A stretch of 23,466 nt of DNA, taken from CAYNNP01 sp964398215 (GTDB taxonomy: Bacteria; Planctomycetota; Planctomycetia; Pirellulales; Pirellulaceae). The notes beneath the pieces are model-generated. The model ran no database searches, was not told where the DNA came from, and saw only the letters and a list, made by a program, of their open reading frames with translations. The position numbers and the translations under genes are program-made. Shown here piece after piece: positions 8,410 to 15,990 of the stretch (position 1 is its first letter; each line of letters starts with the position of its first letter). The DNA lies in the NCBI GenBank assembly GCA_964398215.1, contig CAYNNP010000083.1, positions 1 to 23,466 of the forward strand, in the 5' to 3' direction.

Positions 8410-9258
8410 CTAAGACCCGGTCTCCGCCAAATCGGGATCTTGTTTCTTGGCTTCATGTTGGGCAACGTCTTCTTTCATCTGAGCATGATCCTGTTCTTCT
8501 AAGAACGTGATCAACTTGCTGCGGTATTCGTAGTATTCGGGATGCTCAAGCACTTCGGTTCTCACTCTTGGTCGAGCGAACGGCATTTCGTAAACCGCAC
8601 CCACGCGAGCACGCGGTCCGTTGGTCATCATCACAACCCGATCACTCATAAAGAGCGCCTCGTCGACATCGTGAGTGATCATCAGCGTGGTGACTTTGTC
8701 GCGCGTCAAAATTTCGAGCAAGATCTCTTGCAGTTCCATACGAGTTAGCGAATCAAGCATCCCGAACGGTTCATCCAACAAGAGCATCTTGGGCTTCAGC
8801 GCGAAGGCACGTGCGATACCGACACGTTGCTGCATGCCTTGGCTTAAATCGGAAGCACGTTTGGTCAGCGAATTACCAAGTCCGACCAGCGAAAGATAAT
8901 AGGCCGACAAATCGTGACGCTCGCGTTTTGACGCGTGCGGATAGACTTGGTCAACACCCAACAAGACATTCTCAATCGCTGTCATCCAGGGCATCAAACA
9001 TGGCGATTGAAAAACCACACCACGATCTGGTCCCGGTCCATCAATCTCTCGATTTGCGACGACGACGCCACCGTGCGTGATGGGATTCAGCCCTGCGACC
9101 ATCATCAGAACTGTACTTTTTCCGCAGCCCGAGTGTCCAAGCAAGGCCGCGTATTCACCTTGCTGCAGCTGCAAGTTGAACTCTTCGACGATCACGGCGG
9201 GACCGTTGTTTGTATCGTAGGTTTTGCCAAGACGAAACATTTCGACGTAGCCTGCCAT
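8410..9258 (-). CDS. nrtD: Nitrate ABC transporter ATP-binding protein, NrtD-like
   Basis: 282 aa; cytoplasmic ATPase that powers nitrate/nitrite import through the NrtB permease. Walker A is GHSGCGKST at 41-49, the Q-loop lies in VVFQSPCLMPWMT, the signature LSQGMQQ is at 138-144, Walker B MLLLDEP is at about 158-164, and the H-loop histidine is H196 in MITHDVDEAL. The last 60 residues, ending in an acidic tail, resemble those of nitrate/taurine-type ATPases. It follows the other ATPase gene by 47 bases. A GGATTCACC sequence precedes the ATG, almost the same as before the other ATPase gene. Nitrate specificity comes from the neighbourhood; by itself the protein could belong to a taurine or sulfonate importer. 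Confidence 0.88.
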   Translation of the reverse strand: MAGYVEMFRLGKTYDTNNGPAVIVEEFNLQLQQGEYAALLGHSGCGKSTVLMMVAGLNPITHGGVVVANREIDGPGPDRGVVFQSPCLMPWMTAIENVLLGVDQVYPHASKRERHDLSAYYLSLVGLGNSLTKRASDLSQGMQQRVGIARAFALKPKMLLLDEPFGMLDSLTRMELQEILLEILTRDKVTTLMITHDVDEALFMSDRVVMMTNGPRARVGAVYEMPFARPRVRTEVLEHPEYYEYRSKLITFLEEQDHAQMKEDVAQHEAKKQDPDLAETGS

Positions 9259-9305
9259 GGTGAATCCGTTGTCTGTGGAATCGTGATTGATGCGGGAAGA
9301 GTAGG

Positions 9306-10235
9306 TCAGTTCTTGATCAGCTGATTCGTGAGATCGATCGGCTGAATATCTGGCAATTCGTAGACAGGAGCAGTGGATGCGGAAAATTCATCGGCCCGCG
9401 ATTTTTGCCGTACAGCGACTAGGTAGTTGGTCACTGCGTTCCGCAATCCTTTGAAACGTTCGTTATGGTTCAACGCCGTTTTGTCACGTGGTCGCTCAAG
9501 ATCCACCGTGAATGTGGGTCCCAGTGATGCGTTTGGGCCAGGGTTCAGAGCCACGATGCGATCGGCGACAAAGATCGCTTCGTCGACGTCGTTGGTGATC
9601 ATCACACAGGTCTGCCGTTCCTCTTCCCAAATTTTCAGAATCTCTTCTTGAAGCACACTTCGCGTGAGCGCGTCGAGCGCAGAAAGCGGTTCGTCCAGTA
9701 GCAGCACTTTGGGTTTCATCGCTAGCGTTCGCGCCAACGAGGTGCGTTGGCGCATGCCACCGGAAAGTTCATGTGGCCGCCGGTGCGCGGCATGTGAAAG
9801 GCCCACCATCTCGATGAATTTTTCAACATGATCACGCCGTTCGCCGCGTCCCCAATTGCGAAAAACACGGTCGACCGAAAGTGCAATGTTTCCTCGCACT
9901 GTCAACCAAGGCAGCAATGAGTAATTCTGAAACACCAAGCCGCGGTCCGGACTGGGACCAACAATTGGCTGGCCATCCATCGTCAGTTCGCCAGTGTCAG
10001 GCTGGATCAAACCAGCTAACAACTGAGTGAACGTCGTTTTTCCACTTCCAGAAAATCCGACCACGGCCAAGAACTCGCCTTCACGAACATTCAGGTTGAT
10101 ATTGTGAAGGACTTCGGTGCGGGTGACACCACTTCCATATCCCTTGCCGACACCCTTCATTGAAATGATTGGCTGCGGAGCGGAAGTTCGTACACGCGTT
10201 TCGATCACAGGCTGGGGATGGACGGCAATACTCAT
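9306..10235 (-). CDS. nrtC: Nitrate ABC transporter ATP-binding protein, NrtC-like, with altered H-loop
   Basis: 309 aa; second ATPase of the importer. Walker A GFSGSGKTT is at 60-68, the Q-loop is in VFQNYSLLPWLTV, the signature LSGGMRQ at 157-163, Walker B VLLLDEP at 177-183. The switch histidine is replaced by asparagine (N215 in VMITNDVDEAI; codon AAC, plus-strand bases 9591-9593). Cyanobacterial NrtC carries a C-terminal NrtA-like domain; here there is only a tail of about 60 residues rich in charge, so the symbol is by role rather than by full architecture. A good ribosome site AAGGA stands 6 bases before the ATG. It lies 68 bases after nrtB. With nrtD it probably forms a heterodimer with one normal and one altered ATP site. 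Confidence 0.86.
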   Translation of the reverse strand: MSIAVHPQPVIETRVRTSAPQPIISMKGVGKGYGSGVTRTEVLHNINLNVREGEFLAVVGFSGSGKTTFTQLLAGLIQPDTGELTMDGQPIVGPSPDRGLVFQNYSLLPWLTVRGNIALSVDRVFRNWGRGERRDHVEKFIEMVGLSHAAHRRPHELSGGMRQRTSLARTLAMKPKVLLLDEPLSALDALTRSVLQEEILKIWEEERQTCVMITNDVDEAIFVADRIVALNPGPNASLGPTFTVDLERPRDKTALNHNERFKGLRNAVTNYLVAVRQKSRADEFSASTAPVYELPDIQPIDLTNQLIKN

Positions 10236-10303
10236 AGTGAATCCTTAGAACGATGGTGATCGGTGCGGACGAAAACACGGCCGACAAATGTGAACTTGAA
10301 TGA

Positions 10304-11419
10304 CTATGCGGGTGATGGATTACCAAAGCTGACCATGTTTCGCATGCAGATCATGACGCGATCAAGCAACAACCCGATCACGCCGATGATGATCACGCTG
10401 AACGCGATCCTTGCGTACGTTTGGCTGCTTCCATTTTGGAATTCATCCCACACGAACTTTCCCAAACCTGGGTTTTGCGCCAGCATGTCGGCGGCGATCA
10501 GCACCATCCAGCCGACGCCCAAGCTGATTCGCAAGCCGGCGAACATCAGCGGCAGACTCGCTGGCAAAATGATCTTGAATAACTTTTGTGACCAAGTCAG
10601 TTTCAGCACTCGGGCTACGTTCAAGTAATCTTTGTCAACGCTGGCAACTCCCAGCGTCGTGTTAACCAAGGTCGGCCACAGCGAACACAGTGAGACCGTC
10701 ACCGCGGAAATCAAAAACGCTTTTTCAAAATACGTTTCGCCAGATTTCGAATTGCTATAGGCCCAGATAATGATCAATCCCGCCAACGGCAACCAAGCCA
10801 GCGGGCTGACCGGTTTGAAAATCTGAATGAATGGATTCAACGCTGCGTTAAACCACGGACTCATCCCACACAGAACTCCCAGCGGAACCGCGATCATCGT
10901 GGCGATCGCGAATCCAAAGAACACAGTCTTTAGGCTGGTGAAAATCTGATCAACAAAGGTCGGAGCACTGGATGGTTTGTAGTTGGCCGCTTGCACAGCT
11001 TTCTTTTTCAAGACCAATGAATGGGCCAGCAGTCTCTTTTGGTTGTCGCCTGTCGCTGATGCTGCTTGACGCTCGGACCGCTTTGCCAGCACCACTAGTT
11101 TGATCGCTTCGGCGATCTTCTCTTTCTTCTTTCTCTTGTCTTCTGCTCGCTGAGCAAAGTGCATGGAGAACAGCTCTTTGCCTGCTTGCCAAGTCGATGA
11201 CGGACTCGGCAACCGCATGCTGTCAGTCACTACTGCTTTGGCCGAAATAGACCAAGCACCCAGAAAAAGCGCGACGGCAACAATCGGCAGCAAGATGAAT
11301 TTTGCGATACCGGCAAACTGCTCTCTGGGATCTTCTCCGGCGGCCAGCCGCACGAAGGGTTCCAGAATCGGCAGTCCAGCGACTGTACAAAATCGTAATA
11401 GTGTTCCACGCCAGTTCAT
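10304..11419 (-). CDS. nrtB: Nitrate ABC transporter permease with charged insertion
   Basis: 371 aa inner-membrane permease, longer than the roughly 270-280 aa usual for NrtB. A first hydrophobic helix at about 38-60 is followed by a strongly basic, helical insertion at about 86-152 (containing EDKRKKKEK and LVLKKKAVQAAN). The standard binding-protein-dependent permease core follows at about 155-360, with the EAA-type loop around 264-300 (LNVARVLKLTWSQKL, ILPASLPLMFAGLRISLG) that docks the ATPases. It lies between nrtA and the two ATPase genes, as in nrtABCD operons. The insertion is probably cytoplasmic or periplasmic depending on how helix 1 is counted; its function is unknown. The start ATG at 11419 has no clear ribosome site. 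Confidence 0.88.
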   Translation of the reverse strand: MNWRGTLLRFCTVAGLPILEPFVRLAAGEDPREQFAGIAKFILLPIVAVALFLGAWSISAKAVVTDSMRLPSPSSTWQAGKELFSMHFAQRAEDKRKKKEKIAEAIKLVVLAKRSERQAASATGDNQKRLLAHSLVLKKKAVQAANYKPSSAPTFVDQIFTSLKTVFFGFAIATMIAVPLGVLCGMSPWFNAALNPFIQIFKPVSPLAWLPLAGLIIIWAYSNSKSGETYFEKAFLISAVTVSLCSLWPTLVNTTLGVASVDKDYLNVARVLKLTWSQKLFKIILPASLPLMFAGLRISLGVGWMVLIAADMLAQNPGLGKFVWDEFQNGSSQTYARIAFSVIIIGVIGLLLDRVMICMRNMVSFGNPSPA

Positions 11420-11480
11420 TGGCAGTTCTACTCGTAATTTTCAGATTTGAAATGATTGGTAATGTAATTTTGGCGGACCA

Positions 11481-11504
11481 CGGCCAGGCCGGCGCCTGGA
11501 ACCG
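11481..11504. other. GC-rich hairpin between nrtA and nrtB
   Basis: CCAGGC, loop CGGC, GCCTGG is a perfect 6-bp stem, and three more pairs (CGG with CCG) can form across a 2-base bulge. It sits in the 201-base gap between nrtA and nrtB and has no T-run on either side, so it is not a classic terminator. By analogy with other binding-protein operons, it could stabilise the upstream nrtA message and give more binding protein than permease; that is inference. I see no gene in this gap. Confidence 0.5.
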
Positions 11505-11620
11505 GACTCCAAGACGCCGCCCTTCAACGGCCGCTTCCGTTACACGTCAGCTGAGGCGGTCAGCCAACGCGCACGTTCGTGTTCGACCTCGGTCATACTG
11601 TTCAGGTCGAGTCTTGGGAG

Positions 11621-13123
11621 CTACTGTTTGGCTAACGTCTCATCGTCTTTGTTTCCAATGGTGAAGCTATTGATGTAGCCAATCGGATCCTTGGCGTCAT
11701 AGGCATTGCCGTCGATGAACTCGTCGGTCGCGGCGCGATATCCGTCGTAATCATCAGCGGGAATTTCACTTGGCTCGATCTTGCCTTCTGCAATCAAGAT
11801 TGCGGCAGCTCTCCGATAGATCTCCGGCTTGTAGACCTCTTTGGCGGTATCGGAATACCAGCTTGCAGGCTTGCTCTCAGTGATTTGGCCCCAGCGACGC
11901 ATCTGCGTCAGAAACCAAATGCAATCGCTGTAGTGCGGATAGCTGGCTTCCTGCTTGAAGAACACATTAAAATCGGGCATCGCGCGAACGTCCGTCTTTT
12001 GAAAGACGAATGTTCCTGTCATTGATTTTTCGATCACCTCTTTGTCAGCGCCGACATAGTCTTTTTGGCTCAAGATTTTCGCGGCTTCATGTCGGTTGAC
12101 CAGTTTGCCAGCCGCATCGGTTTCATCCAACCATTTGCCCGCACGAATCAGGGCTTTGACGATCGCGATGTGAGTATTGGGGTGCTTCTTGCCCCAGTCC
12201 GCCGAAACGCCAAAGACTTTCTCAGGGTTGTTTTTCCAAATGTCGTAGTTGGTCGTCACTGGTACGCCAATGCCTTTCACAACGGCTTGTTGGTTCCAAG
12301 GTTCACCAACGCAATAACCCAAAATCGTGCCAGCCTCCAGAGTTGAGGGCATTTGTGGCGGCGGTGTGACGGATAGCAAAACATCAGCATCAACCATGCC
12401 TGTGATGTTTTCTTTTGTATAAAAGCCGGGGTGGATCCCAGCGGCTGCCAACCAATAGCGAATTTCGTAGTTGTGCGTGCTGACGGGAAAGACCATTCCC
12501 ATGTTGAAGTCCTTGCCTTCTTGCTGGTACGCCTCCACGATTGGTTTCAGTGAATTCGCAGTAATCGGGTGCACAGGAGTTTCCGACTTTAAGTTCTTAT
12601 CGTTCTCCTGCATCTGTTTCCAAATGTCATTGCTGACCGTGATACCGTTGCCGTTATAGTCCAGGCTATAAGCTGTAATGATGTGAGCCTTGGTGCCAAA
12701 TCCGATGGTCGCGCCAATCGGTTGCCCTGCCAGCATGTGGGCTCCATCAAGTTGGCCGTCAATGACTCGGTCAAGTAGCACTTTCCAGTTCGACTGCGCT
12801 TCAACTTCTACATTCAGACCTTCATCATCGAAGTAACCTTTTTCCTTGGCAATCACGAGCGGTGCGCAATCCGTCAACTTAATGAAGCCGAATTTCAAGT
12901 TGGGCTTTTCGATATCCAAAATGTCGCCAGCGACCATCGTTTCAGCAGCGCCACCTGCAACAGAACTAGACGCCACCTCTTTTTCCTGGGACAGTTCGAC
13001 GGCAGCAGCTTCAAGATCTTCGAGAGTGATCTGCGACTCACTGCACCCAACAAGTAAAACGGAAAGCGTCGCAAACGCGATGGTGAACCGGAGTTTCGGC
13101 AAGAGATGTTGGCACAAGGTCAT
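11621..13123 (-). CDS. nrtA: Nitrate-binding lipoprotein of the ABC transporter
   Basis: 500 aa. The N-terminus is a lipoprotein signal: basic start, hydrophobic core, then LLVG-C27, so the mature protein is predicted to be lipid-anchored at C27. A spacer of about 45 residues precedes the NrtA/SsuA-type solute-binding domain, which begins at LKFGFIKLTDCAPLVIAKEKGYF and continues SNWKVLLDRVIDGQLDGAHML, both typical of NrtA. It captures nitrate or nitrite in the periplasm and delivers it to NrtB. It is the first gene of the operon; a sigma-54 type promoter lies upstream with a predicted leader of about 108 bases. No Shine-Dalgarno sequence is seen before the ATG. Bicarbonate-binding CmpA is a close relative, but the nasA/nirA context favours nitrate. 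Confidence 0.92.
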   Translation of the reverse strand: MTLCQHLLPKLRFTIAFATLSVLLVGCSESQITLEDLEAAAVELSQEKEVASSSVAGGAAETMVAGDILDIEKPNLKFGFIKLTDCAPLVIAKEKGYFDDEGLNVEVEAQSNWKVLLDRVIDGQLDGAHMLAGQPIGATIGFGTKAHIITAYSLDYNGNGITVSNDIWKQMQENDKNLKSETPVHPITANSLKPIVEAYQQEGKDFNMGMVFPVSTHNYEIRYWLAAAGIHPGFYTKENITGMVDADVLLSVTPPPQMPSTLEAGTILGYCVGEPWNQQAVVKGIGVPVTTNYDIWKNNPEKVFGVSADWGKKHPNTHIAIVKALIRAGKWLDETDAAGKLVNRHEAAKILSQKDYVGADKEVIEKSMTGTFVFQKTDVRAMPDFNVFFKQEASYPHYSDCIWFLTQMRRWGQITESKPASWYSDTAKEVYKPEIYRRAAAILIAEGKIEPSEIPADDYDGYRAATDEFIDGNAYDAKDPIGYINSFTIGNKDDETLAKQ

Positions 13124-13195
13124 TGTTGATAGCAGTCAGCGATTGAAGGTTGTTGATATTCGGGATCCATTCCTCACTTCCGCCGACGCGAGGGT

Positions 13196-13227
13196 GTCGC
13201 AGGCGCGTCCGGTTTTGAAACTGCGAC
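13196..13227 (-). promoter_or_regulatory. Hairpin at the start of the nrtA leader
   Basis: On the minus strand GTCGCAG (13227-13221) pairs perfectly with CTGCGAC (13202-13196) around an 18-base loop. It would begin about 4 bases after the predicted sigma-54 start site near 13231 and so cap the leader RNA. It could stabilise the message or take part in leader control; neither is shown by sequence alone. Confidence 0.35.
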
Positions 13228-13241
13228 GCTCGTGAAACAGA

Positions 13242-13257
13242 TGCAACGTCCGTGCCA
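13242..13257 (-). promoter_or_regulatory. Sigma-54 (RpoN) promoter for the nitrate operon
   Basis: The minus strand reads TGGCACGGACGTTGCA, a full match to the consensus TGGCACG-N4-TTGCW, with GG and GC separated by exactly 10 bases. The -24 GG is at 13256-13255 and the -12 GC at 13244-13243. This predicts transcription from about 13231 and a leader of about 108 bases before nrtA. Sigma-54 promoters need an activator such as NtrC and commonly drive nitrogen-assimilation genes, which fits the operon. Confidence 0.8.
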
Positions 13258-13336
13258 AACACCAAAAACGAATTCCACGTGATTACCTAGTGACGATGCA
13301 CAAGGCTGCGTGACAGTTACGAACAACTGGGCCTAA

Positions 13337-13380
13337 GGGATTCAAAATCCCCTAGCGCTAGAAAACAAATTTTGAAAATT
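13337..13380. promoter_or_regulatory. Cluster of three palindromes, candidate activator sites
   Basis: Three small inverted repeats stand in a row: GGGATT-CAA-AATCCC (13337-13351), CTAGCGCTAG (13352-13361) and AATTTTGAAAATT (13368-13380). They lie about 106-149 bases upstream of the predicted sigma-54 start, the usual range for enhancer-binding activators. None matches the enteric NtrC site, so the binding protein cannot be named. Confidence 0.4.
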
Positions 13381-13865
13381 GGTTCTCGGTCGCTTTTAGA
13401 AAACTCGCGGCCTGTGCTGTTGATTTCCAACTCTGCTAGCGTTTTCCGCATGTGCCAAGCGACGATCGCCTATTCGTTGCTGGGAATTGCGGCGCAATTC
13501 GATGGTTGATTGATCCGTGGGCAACATTGCGTACTTCGGACGCACTGCTTGCCGTCCGATTTGCCACAGCGACCCTCAATGCGCGCTGCGTATGCATCGT
13601 GCTTAAGATTCGTGCACGCGCCGCAGCATTTTGGTCAAAGAGTCTACCGATTATGTCGCTTGTACACACGGTAAATTGGTTGCCTCAACCCCGTCCCAAC
13701 AAATGACGATTCCAAGCAGGTGCCCCACAAAAACCCGAAGTTTTGGGCCATCTGACGCGAATCATCTGCGATCAGTTTTCATAGGCGGTGAGTTCTGATT
13801 TGCGGTCGTGTTGGATTAAGCTTCGAATCAAATCTCAATTCAACGGAGGAAGGAACCTCACCGCC

Positions 13866-15443
13866 ATGTCTATTCGTCAACATTACTGCTGGATTTTTGC
13901 GACAGCAATCTTCTTGGTATCAGGTGCAGCAGTATCGGCCCAAACCCAGACATACAATACAAACACAAATTCTTTGGACACGCCTGTGTCGATCCCAATG
14001 GGACAGATTCTAGAAGGCGCCTCAGAATCTACGGGCATAAAGTCAACATACGCTTACGCGCCGCCCTGCCAGTGTTGCAACCAATCCTGCAGTGACAAAA
14101 AGAAGAAAGAAGCTGCCACGAAGGCAATGAAGGAAGCCTACAAGGGAGTCTTCTACGCCAACGATTTCAGTTATCTGAACAACAAGTATTATGACGGTCC
14201 GAGTTTTTTTGGTGATGGACTGAAAGGACTTGCTGGTGGCAAGTTAGATATTGGGGGCGAAGCGCGTGTGCGATTTCACAGCGAAAACAACCACCGTGGC
14301 CTGGGACTGACAGGCAACGATGACGAGTTCTGGTTGACTCGTTACCGCATGTTCGCGAACCTGCGCGTCAACGACGTCTTCCGAATCTACGGTGAATACC
14401 TTTACGCAGATTCAGGCGGAGAAATATTCAACAACCGACCGATCGAAGAGAATCGCGGCGAAATCCAGAACTTGTTCTTGGACACAAAACTGACCACCAA
14501 TACGAATTTGCGGGTCGGTCGCCAAGAATTGCTGCTCGGTGCACAACGGTTGGTCTCGCCGCTCGATTGGGCCAACACTCGTCGTTCGTTCGAGGGAGCA
14601 CGCTTCACTTGGCAACGTGATGACGTTAGCGTCGACGGTTTCTTTGTGCACCCGCTAAATCGCAACGCTGCCAACGAAAGTAAAATCGATGATGCCAATG
14701 AAGACGTTGATTTCTATGGCGTACACGTTTCCAATTCGGGAACTGACTGGGGAACAGTGCAAGCGTACTACCTGGGACTAGACAACAACGCCGCTGATTT
14801 CACATACCACACGATCGGCGGTCGTTTGCAGGGAGCATCTGAAGGCGGATTGTTGTACGAATTCGAAGGCGGCGTTCAGTTCGGTGATAATAGTCCAGGT
14901 TTCGGCAATCACAGCGCAGGATTCTTCACAGGTGGACTTGGTCGGAAATTGTCCTTTGATACGCCAGCTGGTGGATGGAGTCCAACTGTTTGGGCATGGT
15001 ACGACTGGGCGTCGGGTGGCGACGATGTGCCGGCCGCTCGTGGTGATGACGGTTTTGACCACGCTTTCCCACTGGGCCACAAGTACCTGGGCTTCATCGA
15101 CTTGTTTGGTCGCCGGAATATCAACGATGTGAATTTCCAGTTCATCACACCGTTCATGAGCGACAAGGTCAAGCTGATCCTGTGGTACCACCACTTCTTC
15201 TTGGACGAACAGACGACGCCTTACAACATTACGTTGTCTCCGTTCAACGCCAATGTCGCTGCTGGTGACAAAGAACTCGGTCAAGAGATTGATGTTCTCT
15301 TTAATGTTACCCTGAATCCACGCAACAGTGTCTTGTTGGGATACTCGCACTTCAACGCTGGCGACTATTACGAAACTACGCCTGGTGTACCGACCGACGC
15401 GGATGCGGATTTCTTTTACTTCCAGTACCAGACTCGCTTCTAA
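13866..15443 (+). CDS. Outer-membrane porin, alginate-export family type
   Basis: 525 aa. A signal peptide (hydrophobic core FATAIFLVSGAAVSA, cleavage after residue 25) is followed by a linker and a cysteine cluster C68, C70, C71, C75, then a lysine-rich segment and FYANDFSYLNNKYYDG. From about residue 125 the alternating aromatic/polar pattern of a beta-barrel begins (GGEARVRFHSENN, LTRYRMFANLRV, NLRVGRQELLLGAQRLVSPLDW), matching the alginate-export barrel family (PF13372-like). It ends in DFFYFQYQTRF, with the C-terminal Phe typical of barrel insertion. It starts divergently from nrtA, so an outer-membrane path for nitrate or nitrite is plausible but unproved; other small anions or sugars are possible. 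The start is the ATG at 13866, which follows GGAGGAAGGA and places the signal peptide at the N-terminus; a GTG at 13788 would add 26 residues before it. Confidence 0.82.
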   Translation: MSIRQHYCWIFATAIFLVSGAAVSAQTQTYNTNTNSLDTPVSIPMGQILEGASESTGIKSTYAYAPPCQCCNQSCSDKKKKEAATKAMKEAYKGVFYANDFSYLNNKYYDGPSFFGDGLKGLAGGKLDIGGEARVRFHSENNHRGLGLTGNDDEFWLTRYRMFANLRVNDVFRIYGEYLYADSGGEIFNNRPIEENRGEIQNLFLDTKLTTNTNLRVGRQELLLGAQRLVSPLDWANTRRSFEGARFTWQRDDVSVDGFFVHPLNRNAANESKIDDANEDVDFYGVHVSNSGTDWGTVQAYYLGLDNNAADFTYHTIGGRLQGASEGGLLYEFEGGVQFGDNSPGFGNHSAGFFTGGLGRKLSFDTPAGGWSPTVWAWYDWASGGDDVPAARGDDGFDHAFPLGHKYLGFIDLFGRRNINDVNFQFITPFMSDKVKLILWYHHFFLDEQTTPYNITLSPFNANVAAGDKELGQEIDVLFNVTLNPRNSVLLGYSHFNAGDYYETTPGVPTDADADFFYFQYQTRF

Positions 15444-15510
15444 GCCGACTGGATCAATCAGAAACCATTCATCAGGTGTGAGCGCTAGTCGATCGATCCT
15501 GGCAAATGTA

Positions 15511-15547
15511 TGAAATGAAAAAGGCCGGCACGCATGCGCGCCGGCCT
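15511..15547 (-). terminator. Intrinsic terminator of the cysteine-rich gene
   Basis: AGGCCGGC (15522-15529) and GCCGGCCT (15540-15547) form a perfect 8-bp GC-rich stem with a 10-base loop. On the minus strand the stem is followed by TTTTT (15522-15518) and further T-rich sequence, so it terminates the minus-strand gene ending at 15575. On the plus strand no T-run follows, so it should be weaker for the convergent porin transcript. Confidence 0.8.
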
Positions 15548-15574
15548 GTTCCATTGAATTGCGATTGAATGAGA

Positions 15575-15937
15575 TCAGTCGCGAACGATTGTACGACCAC
15601 GCTTGGTCAAAACGACTTCGACGCAGTGACCACAGCAAGGAAACTTGTAAGTCAAAATCTTGCGTCCAAGGATACCTTTGCGGCAATCGTCCAAGCATGG
15701 CGTTACGCCTTGGCAGCATGCTGGAACGCACGCTGACACAGGATACTTGCATCCAGTACATGGATCACAAACACACCAGCTGACTTTCACTGGTGGTGGC
15801 GGCGGCGGTGTGCAGCAATCACAAGGAGCGGCACAGCAACTTGTTTTTTGCCAGCAGTGGGCATCGGCAACCGGAGCACTGAAAGTAGTGGCGACAGCGA
15901 CTGCGAACAACGCAGCAAACATGCGAATCGGCTTCAT
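15575..15937 (-). CDS. Small secreted cysteine-rich protein
   Basis: 120 aa; I do not recognise a named family. A signal peptide (FAALFAVAVATTFSAPVADA, cleavage after A26) leaves a mature chain of about 94 residues with 18 cysteines, many as CC, CxC or CxxC pairs (HCWQKTSCC, PCDCC, WCVCDPCTGC, PACC, PCCGHC). A run of six prolines splits the first cysteine group from the rest, and the C-terminus is basic (LTKRGRTIVRD). Dense disulfides or metal binding outside the cytoplasm are likely; planctomycete cell envelopes are known to be rich in cysteine proteins, so a wall or surface role is one idea. The start ATG at 15937 is chosen because the signal peptide begins there and AAAGAGA precedes it; the frame is open to 16057. 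It has its own terminator and diverges from the sulfatase gene. Confidence 0.75.
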   Translation of the reverse strand: MKPIRMFAALFAVAVATTFSAPVADAHCWQKTSCCAAPCDCCTPPPPPPVKVSWCVCDPCTGCKYPVSACVPACCQGVTPCLDDCRKGILGRKILTYKFPCCGHCVEVVLTKRGRTIVRD

Positions 15938-15961
15938 TGAAACGATCTCTTTGGAATGAAA

Positions 15962-15990
15962 GTAAAGGTTGTTGAACTCAACGTTTACCT
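15962..15990. promoter_or_regulatory. Inverted repeat in the divergent cysteine-rich/sulfatase gap
   Basis: GTAAAGGTT and AACGTTTAC are reverse complements with one mismatch, spaced by 9 bases. The repeat lies about 25-50 bases upstream of the minus-strand cysteine-rich gene, in a 221-base gap between divergent starts, where a repressor or activator site would be expected. No clear -35/-10 pair was found for either gene, so this is only a candidate. Confidence 0.25.

Larger units (their letters stand above)
13124..13865. promoter_or_regulatory. Divergent control region between nrtA and the porin gene
   Basis: This 742-base stretch separates two diverging genes. The nrtA side holds a sigma-54 promoter match, a leader hairpin and three small palindromes, listed separately. 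From about 13440 to 13840 I see no convincing gene or sigma-54 match and no strong -35/-10 pair for the porin. The plus-strand frame 13452-13706 and the minus-strand frame 13436-13669 look non-coding. The porin ribosome site GGAGGAAGGA is at 13845-13854. Confidence 0.6.

Noticed and set aside
7896..8465. Alternative 189-aa minus-strand frame across the N gap
   Set aside because: It overlaps the end of the ATPase gene and lacks the GAF pattern that the neighbouring frame shows clearly.
11481..11504. Intrinsic terminator between nrtA and nrtB
   Set aside because: No T-run on either side of the stem.
13518..13533. GTGGGCAACATTGCG as a plus-strand sigma-54 site for the porin
   Set aside because: The GG-to-GC spacing is 8 bases, not 10.
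13436..13669. 77-aa minus-strand frame in the same gap
   Set aside because: Composition looks random, no ribosome site, and it would lie upstream of the nitrate promoter without any support.
13452..13706. 84-aa plus-strand frame in the nrtA-porin gap
   Set aside because: No ribosome site and no recognisable protein pattern; a minus-strand frame overlaps the same bases, as expected in non-coding DNA of this composition.
14778..15761. 327-aa minus-strand frame opposite the porin
   Set aside because: Antisense shadow of the well-supported porin; the product has no coherent domain and runs across the cysteine-rich gene and its terminator.
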